DNA from: Semisulcospira habei
Taxonomy: Eukaryota > Mollusca > Gastropoda > Semisulcospiridae
DNA length: 64,000 nt
NCBI GenBank assembly: GCA_036245525.1
Contig: BTPG01000004.1
Location: 210,498,912 to 210,562,911, forward strand
Direction of reading: 5' to 3'
The notes under the pieces are model-generated. The model was not told the DNA's origin and did no database searches. It worked only from the letters and a program-made list of their open reading frames with translations. The stretch's first letter is position 1. Each line of letters opens with the position of its first letter. This document shows positions 40,301 through 50,444 of this stretch, in pieces. The position numbers and the translations under genes are program-made.

Positions 40301-40965
40301 TTTTCCAGCTTAGTCGCAATGGATGTCTTGACCATGAAACCCACGCCTGAGAGCCGTCTTTCTGATGCAGGCCTGCCTGACCAGTAGAGGGTGTACCCAG
40401 CACCAAGTTCTTGGAGGCTGCCTTCGTCCGGAAGGCGTACTTCGCTGAGCGCGGCGATGTCGATGTTTAACCTCCGCAATTCATGGGCAATGAGGGCGGA
40501 GCGACGTTCAGGGCGTCCGCTGTCTGCTTTGTCGAGCATGGTTCGGACGTTCCAGCATGCTACGTTGAGTCCGGTCGTGGTCGTCATGAGAGTGGATCCG
40601 TTATTCTTTCTTGTTTTTTGACCGCAGGAGAAGATGCCCGTTGACCGCGGCTAGCCAACTGGGTTGCGAGGGGACGAGCTTTGGTTAGGCCACCTTTTCT
40701 AGGCCCCTCTCCGTGTGGAGCAAGCAGTGCTGTCCCTAGAAAAGGCTGCTTGGTCGTTCAGGGTGTGCCGAGTGATGTTGTCATCCCCAGGTCAACATCA
40801 GGCGACCAATATCCTGAACCGCCTGCATGCAGGTTTGAGACTGCGGCTTCCAGTGACATCTTTCACCTGCCGTTTCGCCCCTCGCCCGTCGCTACAGGAC
40901 TTGGAATGGTCAGTGTCATGGTCCGTGGACGTTTCCTAAAGCCTGCGCGGTGGAGCTTTTTTTTT
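37330..40965 (-). mobile_element. LINE family 1, copy 2
   Basis: Minus-strand copy, shorter at the 5' end than copy 1. Possible 8-bp target duplication TAGTATTT at 37322-37329 and 40966-40973. The leader 40588-40965 matches copy 1. Confidence 0.85.
37360..40587 (-). CDS. LINE family 1 endonuclease-reverse transcriptase, intact
   Basis: A 1075-residue open frame. The endonuclease domain spans about residues 6-265: CWNVRTM at 11-17, GDFNARVG at 159-166, HTDHRLV at 253-259. The reverse transcriptase spans about 500-800: NYRGITLLS near 563, FVDLTKAFDTVS near 633, GVKQGCVLAP near 690, catalytic FADDAALV at 756-763. A C-terminal CCHC-type finger ([10 protein letters not shown]) sits near 1048. The protein nicks DNA and copies its own RNA into the gap. 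Identity to copy 1 is very high and no stop interrupts, so this copy is young and may be competent. It lies antisense inside intron 1 of gene copy C. Confidence 0.95.
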   Translation of the reverse strand: MTTTTGLNVACWNVRTMLDKADSGRPERRSALIAHELRRLNIDIAALSEVRLPDEGSLQELGAGYTLYWSGRPASERRLSGVGFMVKTSIATKLENLPTGHSDRIMSMRLPLRHQQHVTLLSVYSPTLLAEPAEKDKFYTDLRSLLQSTPADDKVIILGDFNARVGQDSEAWKGVLGKHGVGNCNDNGRLLLEFCAEQQLVITNTTFQQKDSRKTTWMHPRSKHWHLIDYVLVRQRDRSDVLLTRVMPSAECHTDHRLVRCKLRLHFKPKPKKWGPPKKKLDVASLQRDDVKAAFQTDLQRRLKDTAHPVDSSPETLWEQLKTAIAKSSAEVLGFARKKNKDWFDENDVEIQEHLAKKRAAHQAHLAQPSCPVKKSAFRLVCSSLQRKLRDLQNEWWTRLAQRTQLCADNGDYRGFYEALKAVYGPRHLVQSPLRSADGQALLTDNTSILNRWSEYFQSLFSAERTVQEAVVLQIPHLPVKVELDEPPTAEETLTAIHQLKSGKAAGIDGIPPEIWKHGGTALHNKLHDLFLCCWEEGTLPKDLRNAVVITLYKNKGEKSDCSNYRGITLLSIAGKILARLLLNRLVPAIAEDQLPEGQCGFRANRSTTDMVFVLRQLQEKCREQNKGLYVTFVDLTKAFDTVSRQGMWQILERLGCPPKFLNMIVQLHEDQQGQVRLNNDLSEPFPILNGVKQGCVLAPTLFTIFFSMMLKQATVDLDDDDAVYIRYRLDGSLFNLRRLQAHTKTLDQLIRELLFADDAALVAHTEKALQRITSCFADAAQLFGLEVSLKKTEVLHQPAPKTVYRPPHITIGESELKSVHQFTYLGCIITSDAKLDKELDSRLAKANSAFGRLFKRVWHNQQLKTGTKISVYRAVVLTTLLYGSESWALYRSQLRLLERFHQRCLRTILGIHWSDYVTNVEVLEQAETVSIEALLLRTQLRWAGHVSRMEDHRLPKITLFGELATGHRDRGAPKKRYKDCLKKSLSACQIDHHQWSSLAADRDTWRSTVYKAAVSFEDSHRASLKDKRLRRKNRDAAAQNPGHTFPCSHCGRTCLSRIGLRSHEQACRRRGQLL

Positions 40966-41003
40966 TAGTATTTACAGATAAGGATATACACCAATGGCTT
41001 TTC

Positions 41004-41072
41004 GTTCAAGGATGGCGCCAGAATAGCTTGGCGCCTTGAGGCGCCAAGCTATTCTGGCACTACCCTCGAACT
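41004..41072. repeat. GGCGCC-family hairpin
   Basis: Arms GTTCAAGGATGGCGCCAGAA... fold to the tip GCGCCTTGAGGCGC. It sits between the two LINEs. Confidence 0.75.
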
Positions 41073-41090
41073 ATTTTAGTCAAACGTATT

Positions 41091-41768
41091 TACACACTGG
41101 TGTATTCCGAATGATATGGGTTAATGGACATGCCGGAAGGAACAGAAGTGGATGGCTCCGCGGAAGAAGTGCTGAATCTCACAGATATTGTATTTACTGG
41201 TGAATGAACTCTGGGAACACTGTTGCTGTAAATCGTGATAGTTACGTGACAGCTCCCTCTAAAAATATGTGACAGAGTGACTGAGCTTGCAGTGGCAAAA
41301 GAGTATTTCGGGACTTTTCTCTTTCTGTTCCAATGATGGTTGCAGCAAGTTAGCATTGTTAATAATCATTTTGCTTAAAACATATGACTTTTTTAAAAGT
41401 TTGTCTCAAATAATGATTGAAGATAATACTTAAACACTTTTGCAGTCACGTTCAAAGAAGGACATCTTTGTATTTGACCTTTTGGAATAATTAAATATTG
41501 CTTTTTGTCTTTCGTTAGTGTTCCTAATCCTCAGTTACACAGTTCACTGATAATTCTCATGTAACAAAGTAGACTATTCAGAGGAACTGTTTGCTGGATT
41601 ATGTGTTCTTTTAGAGATACAAATCAAAGAAATGTACGTTCATGGGCAAAAAATACGTCCTTTTCATTTTGTTTTTTTAAATTTGGAAGATGTGTGGAAA
41701 ACTCTCATAATTTATCCTGTGGAAATTGTCAGTGTTATAAATCATTTATTTAAGTGATTGCGAGACGT
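41091..41768. other. Unassigned A/T-rich DNA between the LINEs
   Basis: No gene or repeat was recognised. Confidence 0.4.
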
Positions 41769-41782
41769 TTTCTTTGACTTAC

Positions 41783-44700
41783 TTACTTACGCCTGTCACC
41801 CCTACCCGGGTATAGGCCGTCGACGAGAGACCTCCAGCAACTCCTGTCCTGTGCTTCTCCTTCGATTCTACTCCAGGTGGTTCCCAGTCTCTTGATGTCT
41901 GCTTGGAGGTCTCGACGCCAGGAGTTTCTCGGCCTACCTCTTTTCCTCTTTCCCTGGGGGTTCCATGACAATGCCTGCCTAGTGATACTGGAAGCTGGCT
42001 TTCTCAGACTGTGACCGATCCATCCCCATCTTCTTCGCCCAATTTCATTCTCTGCTGTTATCTGCTCTGTTCTCTCCCAGAGTCTGACGTTGCTGATCTT
42101 CTCTGGCCAGTGGATTTTCAAAATTCTTCTAAGGCAACTGTTCATGAAGGTCTGTACTCTGTTGACTGTGGTTTTTGTCAATCTCCATGTCTCTGCTCCA
42201 TATAGGAGAACTGCTTTTACATTGGAGTTGAAAATCCAGACTTTGGTGTGTTGTGACAGCTCTCTGGAACTCCACACTTTTTTCAACTGGAGAAAGGCTG
42301 CTCTGGCTTTACCGATTCGTGCTCTGACATCTGCATCAGTGCCGCCTTTTTTGTCTATGATGCTCCCGAGATAGGTGAAGGACTCCACCTCCTCCAACGG
42401 GGTGCCAGCAAGCAAGACTGGTTCTTCCCTGGTTGCGTTCAGCTTCATTGTCTTTGTTTTCTGTTTGTGAATGGTGAGGCCCACTTGGGACGAGATGTCA
42501 GCAAGCCTCGTGGTCTTGTCCTGCATTTGTTGATGAGTGTGGGACAGTAATGCCAAGTCGTCTGCAAAATCGAGGTCGTCAAGCTGTGTCCACAGTGTCC
42601 ACTGTATTCCACTTCGTCTGTGCTCTGTGGTCATCTTCATGACCCAGTCTATGGCCAGTAGGAAGAGGAACGGAGACAGCAGACACCCCTGCCTGACACC
42701 AGTTCTGACCTGGAGCTCTCTGGTGAACTGCCCTTCGTGGATCACGCGACATGTCATGCCATCATAGCTGCTCTTGATCAGGCGGACGAGCTTTGTGGGT
42801 ACACCGTAGTGTCGTAGGAGTTTCCACAGAGTCTCTCGGTCCACGCTGTCAAATGCTTTCTCATAATCCACAAAGTTGACGCACAGCGGGGAGCTCCACT
42901 CCAGAGACTGTTCCACGATGATGCGGAGAGTGGCGATCTGGTCTGTACATGATCGGTTCTTCCTGAATCCTGCTTGCTGGTCTCTCAGCTGGGGGTCAAC
43001 GGAGCTCTTCATTCTCTCTAGGATGATCCTGTTGAAGACCTTTCCTGGTACTGACAGCAAGGTGATTCCTCTGTAGTTGGAACACTTGCTGAGGTCGCCT
43101 TTCTTGGGAAGCTTGATTAGGTACCCCTCCTTCCAGTCAGCTGGCATCACCTCCTCTTCCCAGATCTTTCCAAACAGTGGGTACAGCATCTCAACTGTTG
43201 TCTCTAGGTCTGCTTTCAGAGACTCCGCTGGGATGCCATCTGGCCCTGCTGCTTTGCCATTCTTCAAAAATGCCACTGCTTTTCTGATCTCTTCCCGGCT
43301 GGGTCTGTCACAGCTGATGGGTAGGTCGGTCTCTGCCGGCTGGATGTCGGGGGGGTCGGGTGGGCTCGGTCTGTTCAGTAACTCTTCAAAATACTCGGCC
43401 CATCTGTCGAGTTGGTCTGCTCTGTCTGCAATAGGCTTGCCTTCTTTGTCTTTTACTGGTCTTTCTGTATGGCCATACTTACCCGACAATCTTCTGGTAA
43501 TGTCGTAGAGCTGTTTCATGTTGCCGCTGCCTGCTGCCTTTTCTGCCTCTGCTGCCAGGCTGTCTGTGTAGGCCCTCTTGTCTGCCCTGATACTCCTCTT
43601 CACCTCGCGGTTGGCTGCCGAGTATTCCCCCTGTGCCCTTACTTTGGCTGCTCTCGTGCGACTGTTGTTGACCGCTGCTTTCTTCTGCTTCCTCGCTTCT
43701 ATCTTCTTCAAGGTCTGTGCCGACAGCCAGTCCTTGTGGTGGTGTTTCCTGAACCCTACAGTGTCTTTGCAGGTTGAGTTCAGCGCCTCTCTAACTGCCT
43801 TCCACTGCTGCTCTGTGGTGACCGCCTCCTCTTCATTTACTAGCTCCTGTAGCGCTTGAAACCGGTTGGACAGCACCAGTTTGAACTCTTCTCTAACTCC
43901 AGTTTCTCTCAGGAGGCCTACATTATAGCGCTGTCTTCTTGTTGTCTCTGTGCGGCTTTTCTTTAGCTTGAGCTTCATTCTTAAGGTAAGCAGATGGTGG
44001 TCTGAGGCGACATCTGCTCCCCTCCTCACTCGAACATCTTGAAGGGATCTTCTAAATTTCTTGCTAATGCAGATATGGTCTATTTGGTTCTCTGTTGTAT
44101 GGTCAGGTGAGACCCAAGTTGCTTTGTGTATTCTTCTGTGTGGGAAGATGCTGCCTCCAATGACAAGTCGGTTTAGAGCACAAAAGTCTACAAACCTCTC
44201 CCCATTCTCACTCATCTCCGAGCCTAGTCCATGTCTCCCCATCACCTCTTCGTATCCGGTGTTGTCCTCCCCTATTTTGGCATTAAAATCGCCCATGACG
44301 ATGGTGATGTCTCGCTCCGCACATTTGTCCACGGCACTCTGGAGTCGGTCGTAGAACTCTTGTTTCTCTTCCTCGTCACTGTCATTGGTGGGCGCATAAC
44401 ACTGGATGACGTTCAGCTTGAGCTTTTTCTTGGTTCTAAAGGCTGCTGTTATAATTCTTGGCCCAAGAGGTTCCCAGCCCATCAGCGCTCTCTGTGCCAC
44501 TGGTGACAGCATGAGTGCTACTCCTTCTGTATGGGGGGCATTCTCCTCTTCATGACCTGAATACAGAATCATCTCCCCACTTAACAGCCTTTTCTGGCCA
44601 GACTGCGTCCATCTGGCTTCACTGATGCCTAGCAGGGAAAGGTTGTACTTTTGCATTTCCGCTGCTATCTGGGCGGCCTTGCCGCTCTGGTACTTGGTCT

Positions 44701-44797
44701 TGACGTTCCATGTGCCCATGGTTGTATCCCTGGATAGAGAGAGGCGGCTCGGTCCTGTGGCTTCCGAAGACTTCCGGCTTTCACCACAGGACGTCAT
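41783..44797 (-). CDS. LINE family 2 endonuclease-reverse transcriptase, intact
   Basis: A 1004-residue open frame. The endonuclease begins with GTWNVKT at 28-34, then GDFNAKIG at 169-176 and SDHHLL near 265. The reverse transcriptase carries NYRGITLLS near 574, FVDYEKAFDSVD at 642-653, GVRQGCLLSP near 700 and catalytic FADDLALLS at 744-752. The C-terminus has GKRKRGRPRNSWRRDL, a basic motif usual in RTE-like LINEs often annotated as craniofacial development protein 2-like. There is no 3' untranslated region: the TAA falls in the GTAA tail. The open frame and exact target duplication point to recent insertion. It differs clearly from family 1. Confidence 0.95.
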   Translation of the reverse strand: MTSCGESRKSSEATGPSRLSLSRDTTMGTWNVKTKYQSGKAAQIAAEMQKYNLSLLGISEARWTQSGQKRLLSGEMILYSGHEEENAPHTEGVALMLSPVAQRALMGWEPLGPRIITAAFRTKKKLKLNVIQCYAPTNDSDEEEKQEFYDRLQSAVDKCAERDITIVMGDFNAKIGEDNTGYEEVMGRHGLGSEMSENGERFVDFCALNRLVIGGSIFPHRRIHKATWVSPDHTTENQIDHICISKKFRRSLQDVRVRRGADVASDHHLLTLRMKLKLKKSRTETTRRQRYNVGLLRETGVREEFKLVLSNRFQALQELVNEEEAVTTEQQWKAVREALNSTCKDTVGFRKHHHKDWLSAQTLKKIEARKQKKAAVNNSRTRAAKVRAQGEYSAANREVKRSIRADKRAYTDSLAAEAEKAAGSGNMKQLYDITRRLSGKYGHTERPVKDKEGKPIADRADQLDRWAEYFEELLNRPSPPDPPDIQPAETDLPISCDRPSREEIRKAVAFLKNGKAAGPDGIPAESLKADLETTVEMLYPLFGKIWEEEVMPADWKEGYLIKLPKKGDLSKCSNYRGITLLSVPGKVFNRIILERMKSSVDPQLRDQQAGFRKNRSCTDQIATLRIIVEQSLEWSSPLCVNFVDYEKAFDSVDRETLWKLLRHYGVPTKLVRLIKSSYDGMTCRVIHEGQFTRELQVRTGVRQGCLLSPFLFLLAIDWVMKMTTEHRRSGIQWTLWTQLDDLDFADDLALLSHTHQQMQDKTTRLADISSQVGLTIHKQKTKTMKLNATREEPVLLAGTPLEEVESFTYLGSIIDKKGGTDADVRARIGKARAAFLQLKKVWSSRELSQHTKVWIFNSNVKAVLLYGAETWRLTKTTVNRVQTFMNSCLRRILKIHWPEKISNVRLWERTEQITAENEIGRRRWGWIGHSLRKPASSITRQALSWNPQGKRKRGRPRNSWRRDLQADIKRLGTTWSRIEGEAQDRSCWRSLVDGLYPGRGDRRK

Positions 44798-45076
44798 AAG
44801 TCTTCTAGTAGAAGAACCTTCCTCCTCCAGGAAAGGAATTACTGTTAATCTTTTCGTCGGCGTTTTTGTAGCTATTTCCTTTTTTGCAGGGTGGGGAAGC
44901 TACCCCCACGCCCAACCCCCTTACTAGGAGGACCAGGGGTTTTCTGTCGGGGTCACCTTCCCTTAGACCATGTTGGTTCACGGCACCTTATTTCATTCGG
45001 TGCACCCCTCTCACGAGGGACCCCCTATCCACCACCCAGGGGACGCGCCTCAACGCCGTATGGTCCCAGCGCGAGG
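41784..45076 (-). mobile_element. LINE family 2, full-length copy
   Basis: It is flanked by a 15-bp duplication TTTCTTTGACTTACT at 41769-41783 and 45077-45091. The 3' tail is a short GTAA repeat that overlaps the stop codon. The leader (44798-45076) is about 280 nt. Confidence 0.9.
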
Positions 45077-45548
45077 TTTCTTTGACTTACTACCCAATAT
45101 TGTGTCATGTCATGCATATATGTTTTGTTCGCTACCTCGCGTACGTTATTCTTTGGTAATAGTGGTATTTTATGTTATTCCAGAGGAATACAACAGTCAG
45201 AAAGGCAGATATCAAAAAGATATGGCAGGCTGCTTTCAAGACATGGTCTTGAAAACTCCATCGAGGAGGGTGGCGGAGGAGCGGGGATTCGGGGGAGGGG
45301 GGAGGGATGCGGGGGGTGGGGGGGGGAGGTGCGGGGGGGGGGGGGGTCACTTTCTGACCCACGGACTAATAGGGTTCAACATTCCATTGCTAGATAAATC
45401 GCACATTGTTAATCCACCCCTGAAATGCTATGCAAGTGGTATAAAGTCTATTTATCCTTCTCTCATTACCGCCTCCACCCCCTCACCCTCCGCCGTCATT
45501 TGATTTTTCAACCAGTGGAGGCTTTTTGAAAAAAAATATCCAATTTAA

Positions 45549-45768
45549 CCTCAAGGCCGCATCTCCAAAATGGTGCAGGTGTCACAAAACGACTATGTAC
45601 CAGCTGACGCACTACAACAGAAAAAAGCTCGACAATGATAATGATTCAAAGGCAGTGCCGGATTAGCTTGGCGCCATCAGGCGCGATCAGGCGCCAAGCT
45701 AATTTGACACTACCTTTGAATTATCAGGTCGATCCATCTCCTTCTGTAGTGCGTCAGGACTGAATGGG
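45549..45768. repeat. Palindromic MITE, GGCGCC family (intron 1 of C)
   Basis: It is flanked by TTAA at 45545-45548 and 45769-45772. The hairpin tip carries an extra repeat of GGCGC(GATCA). It is orthologous to 1502-1692. Confidence 0.8.
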
Positions 45769-45832
45769 TTAAGCTCAACCAAAGCCCCCAGCCCCAAATC
45801 TGTACTGTTTATTGCTCTTTTTCTCTCTGTAG

Positions 45833-45904
45833 GCCCAGATAGGTCCAGGCAGACTGGCGTTCGCCACGGCTCACGGATACCGATTTGAATACGACGACGA
45901 ACAC
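45833..45904 (+). CDS. Secreted small protein, copy C, exon 2
   Basis: A 72-nt, phase-0 exon between CTGTAG and GTAAGT. It opens AQIGPGRLAFATAHGYR and closes FEYDDEH. Against copy A six codons change residue (M/G, F/R, G/L, S/A, Q/T, F/H) and three are silent, while the last ten codons are identical base for base. Confidence 0.8.
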
Positions 45905-46576
45905 GTAAGTGTAATGAATATATCAACTCATCACATTTTGAGGTTTAAATTAACAATTTTTGTGTGTGTTTAGATATCCTTTAAGGCCTTCCTCACAGTT
46001 CTGGAGACAGATCGACAATAATATTTCAAGGGTGGTGTCAGAATATCTTGGCGCCTGCCGGCGACTGTGGGGGCTCGTGAGGATCTATGCCTCATGCTGA
46101 GACCAATGTGTATCCATGCGTCTTGGAGTTTTTAGCTATTGGCTGTTGAATAAACAGAGATTTCAGAAACAACAGTGTGCGTACTGTGGCAGGGGAAGGA
46201 TTAAAAGAATAGCAGGGTGTTTTGTATTGTAAACACATGGCGTCAAAAGTCGAATTCCTAACTTTGATGTTGTATTCTGAAGACGACCTAGCAGCTCCGG
46301 AAATGAATCGACCATGATGGGTGCTGATAACCCAGACACTTTGGGGGTGTTTTAGTTGCCAGTCTTTAAAAAACCATCAAGAAAATGTGAATTCACCCCC
46401 CCCCCCCCACCCCCACCCACCCCCCCCCCCCCCTCTCACCAGAAGGTTGAGCTGGTAGTGTCTGAATCCGACTCTTATCTGACAGACACAAAAGTCGCTA
46501 CCTGGAAATGATGATAATGATTTTGTTATTGTTATTGTCATTATTATTATTATTATTGTTATTATTATTATTATTA

Positions 46577-46615
<39 letters not shown>

Positions 46616-46973
46616 AAGTTTATTATTTTATTATTAGTAGTATTAGAATTGTTGTTGTTGCAATTATGTTATTATTATTTTTTTATATTATTATTTTATT
46701 TAATTTTTATTATTATTATATTATTGTTATTATTATAATTATTATTGTTATATTATTATTATCATCATCACTATTATTGTTAATATTGTTATTATCATTA
46801 TTATTATTGCATTTATTAGTATTAGTAGTGTCGTTATTGTTGTTGCATTTATTAGTATTATTGTTGTTATTGTTGTTGCAATTATCGTTGTTATTATTAT
46901 ATTATTGTTATGATTATTATTATAATGATGATGATTATTATTCTTATTATCATCATCATTATTATTATTTCAC
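45905..46973 (+). other. Gene copy C, intron 2
   Basis: It holds a deletion-fused MITE remnant (46020-46195), C-runs near 46400 and a long (ATT)n/(AGT)n tract (46530-46970). The acceptor that reads TTTCAG in copies A and B reads TTTCAC here. Confidence 0.75.
46530..46970. repeat. (ATT)n / (AGT)n microsatellite
   Basis: A long imperfect trinucleotide tract immediately before exon 3 of copy C. Confidence 0.9.
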
Positions 46974-47078
46974 AACCTTGTGATCGCAGTGTCATCTACC
47001 GACTGCTACCTGATTAGCGCAACAGACGTCGCCTGGGACACCGTCATCCATGACCATACAAGCGCGCTGAAAGTTGCC
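46974..47078 (+). pseudogene. Secreted small protein, copy C, exon 3 with lost acceptor
   Basis: The coding sequence is open (opens NLVIAVSSTDCYLISATD, closes ALKVA) and the GTGAGT donor is intact, but the acceptor AG has become AC at 46972-46973. The nearest AG downstream (46988-46989) would shift the frame to an early stop. Skipping the exon would join exons 2 and 4 in frame and remove one cysteine. Copy C is therefore a pseudogene or makes a shorter protein. The tail of this exon (HDHTSALKVA) also differs more than copies A and B differ from each other. Confidence 0.75.
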
Positions 47079-47437
47079 GTGAGTGCAGTCACTAATACTT
47101 TTGTAAAGTTTACAAACACACACCTGTCACAGCGGTGGACCGGGCTAGGGTCAAAGCTTCTACAGAAAAAAAAAACATAATTCTTTTCTAATATATAGAG
47201 AGATAGTAGCCCTATATTTCCAAACCGTTTGTTTCTCAAACCGCACAGTTCTTAAATTGTTGCAGTTTTGGCAAACAATAGACCCAAGTCAATTTTCATT
47301 GGCTTTGTCAGTCCAGTCTAGGATGCGAAAAAGCTCGTTTCTGCCAGCAAAAGGCACAGATTTTCCTGGAACTCATGATAATCTATGCCTCTTGCAGATG
47401 GAAAATGGGAGATGAGTAGCTGTCCGTTACTGAGGTC

Positions 47438-47438
<1 letters not shown>

Positions 47439-47499
<61 letters not shown>

Positions 47500-47551
47500 T
47501 GCGTGCGTGCGTGCGTGCGTGCGTGCTTGCTTGCGTGCGTGCGTGCGTGTG

Positions 47552-47583
<32 letters not shown>

Positions 47584-47607
47584 CGTGTGTGTGTGTGTGT
47601 GTGTGTA
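47439..47607. repeat. (GT)n tract abutting exon 4 acceptor of C
   Basis: GT units with GCGT variants, ending GTACAG. Confidence 0.95.
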
Positions 47608-47610
47608 CAG

Positions 47611-47754
47611 GAGGATATTTACACGGCGATCCAAGCTGGCACCGGGGTGACGGCCTTGACGCAAGCAGAAGCTACCGCAGCGTATCACAGTATGCTGGAG
47701 ACATGGCAGTGTGCACGTCACACCATCCACCAGCTGGCCTTCACTCCATCCTAA
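47611..47754 (+). CDS. Secreted small protein, copy C, last exon
   Basis: A 144-nt exon ending TAA. It opens [17 protein letters not shown] and ends [11 protein letters not shown]. One codon (Gly before HTIH) is missing and the N-A-T sequon is lost. The cysteine of WQC is kept. AATAAA follows near 48058. Confidence 0.8.
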   Translation, partial: EDIYTAIQAGTGVTALTQAEATAAYHSMLETWQCARHTIHQLAFTPS

Positions 47755-48381
47755 TTAGACTAATGTAAAACACTCCCTTCTACCCCCAAAAAGACTAGTG
47801 TACAGTACCCGTCCGCACTCCTACCCGCCTCACTCCCCCGCCCCTGTCACAACTAGACCACCCATCTACCTACATGGTGACAAGCCTTTCTTTACGCCTT
47901 TCTAAACTACTATCATACACCCCCTCCCCCCCCCCCCCCCACATCCCTCCCCTCCCCTAGCTCCCCCAACACCCTTTAACAAGCTAAAAAAAAAAAAAAA
48001 AAAAGTAAACGGTGAAAACAAAACCCAGCTTCAACGCTTCACAAGTCTTTAACCACAAATAAATATTTTTTTTAAATTGTGAATGTTTCTGTTTGCTTGT
48101 TTGTTTGCTTTTGCTTTGTGGTTTATTTGTTTGTTTGTCTGTTTGTTCGTTTTTATTTGTGGTTACTTTGTTTGTTTATAATTACATGCTGTTTGTTGTT
48201 ACTTTGTGTTTCTTGTTGCTTGTTTATTCCTTCGTTCGCTCGCTGGCTGTTCTGGCGTTTGTTTGTTCTTTAGCACACTCACTCACGTTTATTTATTTTT
48301 TTTTTAATTTATTTATTTATTTATTTATTCTTTCATTCTCTCTTTCCTCCTTTCTTTCCTTCTTTCTTCAGTCAGACTCAA

Positions 48382-48449
48382 CCCTTTGACTGCCGGTAGC
48401 GGTTTTTGTCGCGGTGGTTCCTGCAGGATCGCTAGCGACAGCCAAAGGG
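48382..48449. repeat. Palindromic element, CGGTAGCGG family
   Basis: It starts CCCTTTGACTGCCGGTAGCG and ends GCCAAAGGG; the right flank is TTAC. Its counterpart after copy B is split by solo LTR copy 2. Confidence 0.75.
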
Positions 48450-48579
48450 TTACCACTAGTTAAGATCAGTTCAGATTAGACCCGTCTACTGACACGCGCT
48501 CCATGAACGTGCAATCAACTTGGACTAGATGCACACATAAGGTCAAAACTCACACACCATCACAGTTGAACCCATTTAA

Positions 48580-48775
48580 CCCCAAAACCAAATTTTGGAG
48601 GCGTCGCCTGACGATCGACTGTGTATCGGCTGCAGGAAAAGATTAGACCATGATAATTCAAGGGTAGTGCCAGATTAGCTTGGCGCCTGATGGCGCCAAG
48701 CTAATCTGGCACTACCCTTGAATTATCATGCTCGATCCGGCCATCCACTTGTGCAGTGCGTCGGAGCTAAATGTA
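48580..48775. repeat. Palindromic MITE, GGCGCC family (3' flank of C)
   Basis: It is flanked by TTAA at 48576-48579 and 48776-48779. The core hairpin is perfect over more than 40 bp per arm. Confidence 0.85.
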
Positions 48776-49269
48776 TTAAAATCTGAACACTGAAATCGTT
48801 TTGTTACTTCATCGATATCAAGTTGACGGTAAATGCTAAAAATACTGTTCAGTCATTCCCACTGCAGCTTATCTTCAGTTTTATTTATTTTATTTTATTT
48901 TATTTTATTTTATTTTACGATTTATTATTATTATTATTATTATTTTCTTAAATTGTTTACCGTTTTACCTCCGTGCATTGTGTGGTGTAGTGATAAGAGC
49001 GGATGTGTTCACGTATGTTTGTATTAATGTTGTGCTGTTTTAAATAATTACATCAGATTTTACTTGAGATTGTTCATGATTATTGTGTGTGTATTTTAAT
49101 GTAAACCTGTGTATATATTTGAGTAACTCAGCCTGTCGGACCACCACTTTATTTGCCCATAGCGGGATGAATACAATTTATTGAATTGAATAGTGACGGG
49201 AGCTGGATGCCTCAGATGTACCTGGGGCGTTGGCCTCTCTTCTGAAAGATAATAATAAATAATAATAAT

Positions 49270-49395
49270 GTAAGTTTCTATAGCGCCTACCCAATGCGCA
49301 ATGTCATCGGGCCGACGTCGGTCCGATGGCCTTTTGCGCGTTGGGTAATCACCACAGTGCTCTAGGCGCTTTGCAAGTTACACTAATAAACTACT
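49270..49395. repeat. SINE-like segment interrupted by a palindrome
   Basis: Paralogue of 28545-28670, with the same ends and hairpin. Confidence 0.6.
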
Positions 49396-49544
49396 TAGAC
49401 AGATATACAGACAGGCAAATTGACAAAAATTACAATTGAAAACAAACCTAATGTTACAAACACACCAACACACCAACACCCCCATAGACCCACAGACCCA
49501 CAGACCCACACACACAACACACAACACACACACACACACACACA

Positions 49545-49632
<88 letters not shown>

Positions 49633-49890
49633 CGCGCGCGGTAGTGATAGCGTTCGAACCCCCACTGCTCCGTCTTTGAAATCACCTACGTGGTGGACAA
49701 ATAGCCGTCAGGTGAAAATCGTGTAAGAGTGGGTCAGATAACATTGTGTTGTTGTAAAGGTTTACTGCAAAGGTATTTAAAACCAATCTTTTCACTAGTA
49801 TGGTCGATCCACCTCTGCAAGCGGTTCTAGCGGTCCTAATGGCTCTGTTTGAGTTATTTTGAGCCTAAAGCAAAAATCTCTCTGCGTTAA

Positions 49891-50095
49891 CACTTTGTGC
49901 TCCAGGACCGAATTCCGCAAATTTTGAAGTTGCCCCCTGAAGAGTGTATTACTCTTCTGGAAACAGATCGAACGTTATAGTTCAAAGGTTGTGCCAGAAT
50001 AGCTTGGGGCCTTTGGACGCCAAGCTATTCTGGCACAACCCTTGAACCATCACGCTCGATCCATGTCTTGCCGTGGCGTGTCGGAGTTGAAAGAG
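49891..50095. repeat. Palindromic MITE, CACTTTGTGCTCC subfamily
   Basis: It is flanked by TTAA at 49887-49890 and 50096-50099. The ends CACTTTGTGCTCC and GGAGTTGAAAGAG are imperfect inverted repeats. It is absent from the paralogous place after copy B (about 29185), where the flanking sequence is continuous. Confidence 0.8.
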
Positions 50096-50353
50096 TTAAG
50101 TCAGTGAGCAATGCAGAGGAACACTACCCTTATATGGCAAAAGGCAATATGTTCATTTTTTAGAAAAGCGAGATTTTGTTTGCTAACAATGAAAATTGCG
50201 CTTTTCACTAAAACAGACATACTACCTTGTGCGATATAACAAACAGTCGGTTGCAGTAAATGCCCTGGAAAAGTGTCTTGCGCCTGGCGACAGGTGTGGA
50301 AAATTGGTAGACGCCCTAGGACAAATACGCACCCGTTTCAGTTGGTGACAAAT

Positions 50354-50444
50354 AGACCATGATGGCTCAAGGGTAGTACCAGATTAGTTTGGCGCCCCCG
50401 GGGCGCCAAACTAATCTAGCGCTACCCTTGAACAGTCATGGTCT
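50354..50444. repeat. GGCGCC-family hairpin
   Basis: Paralogue of 29411-29505; tip GGCGCCCCCGGGGCGCC. Confidence 0.8.

Larger units (their letters stand above)
35278..45832 (+). other. Gene copy C, intron 1 (10.5 kb)
   Basis: The ends match intron 1 of copies A and B (to about 35470, and again from about 45380). Between lie a decayed protein relic, LINE family 1 copy 2 and LINE family 2. Splicing across it is possible, but exon 1 may instead be cut off from the rest. Confidence 0.6.

Noticed and set aside
46988..47078. Alternative acceptor for exon 3 of copy C (AG at 46988-46989)
   Set aside because: It shifts the reading frame and meets a stop within about eight codons.
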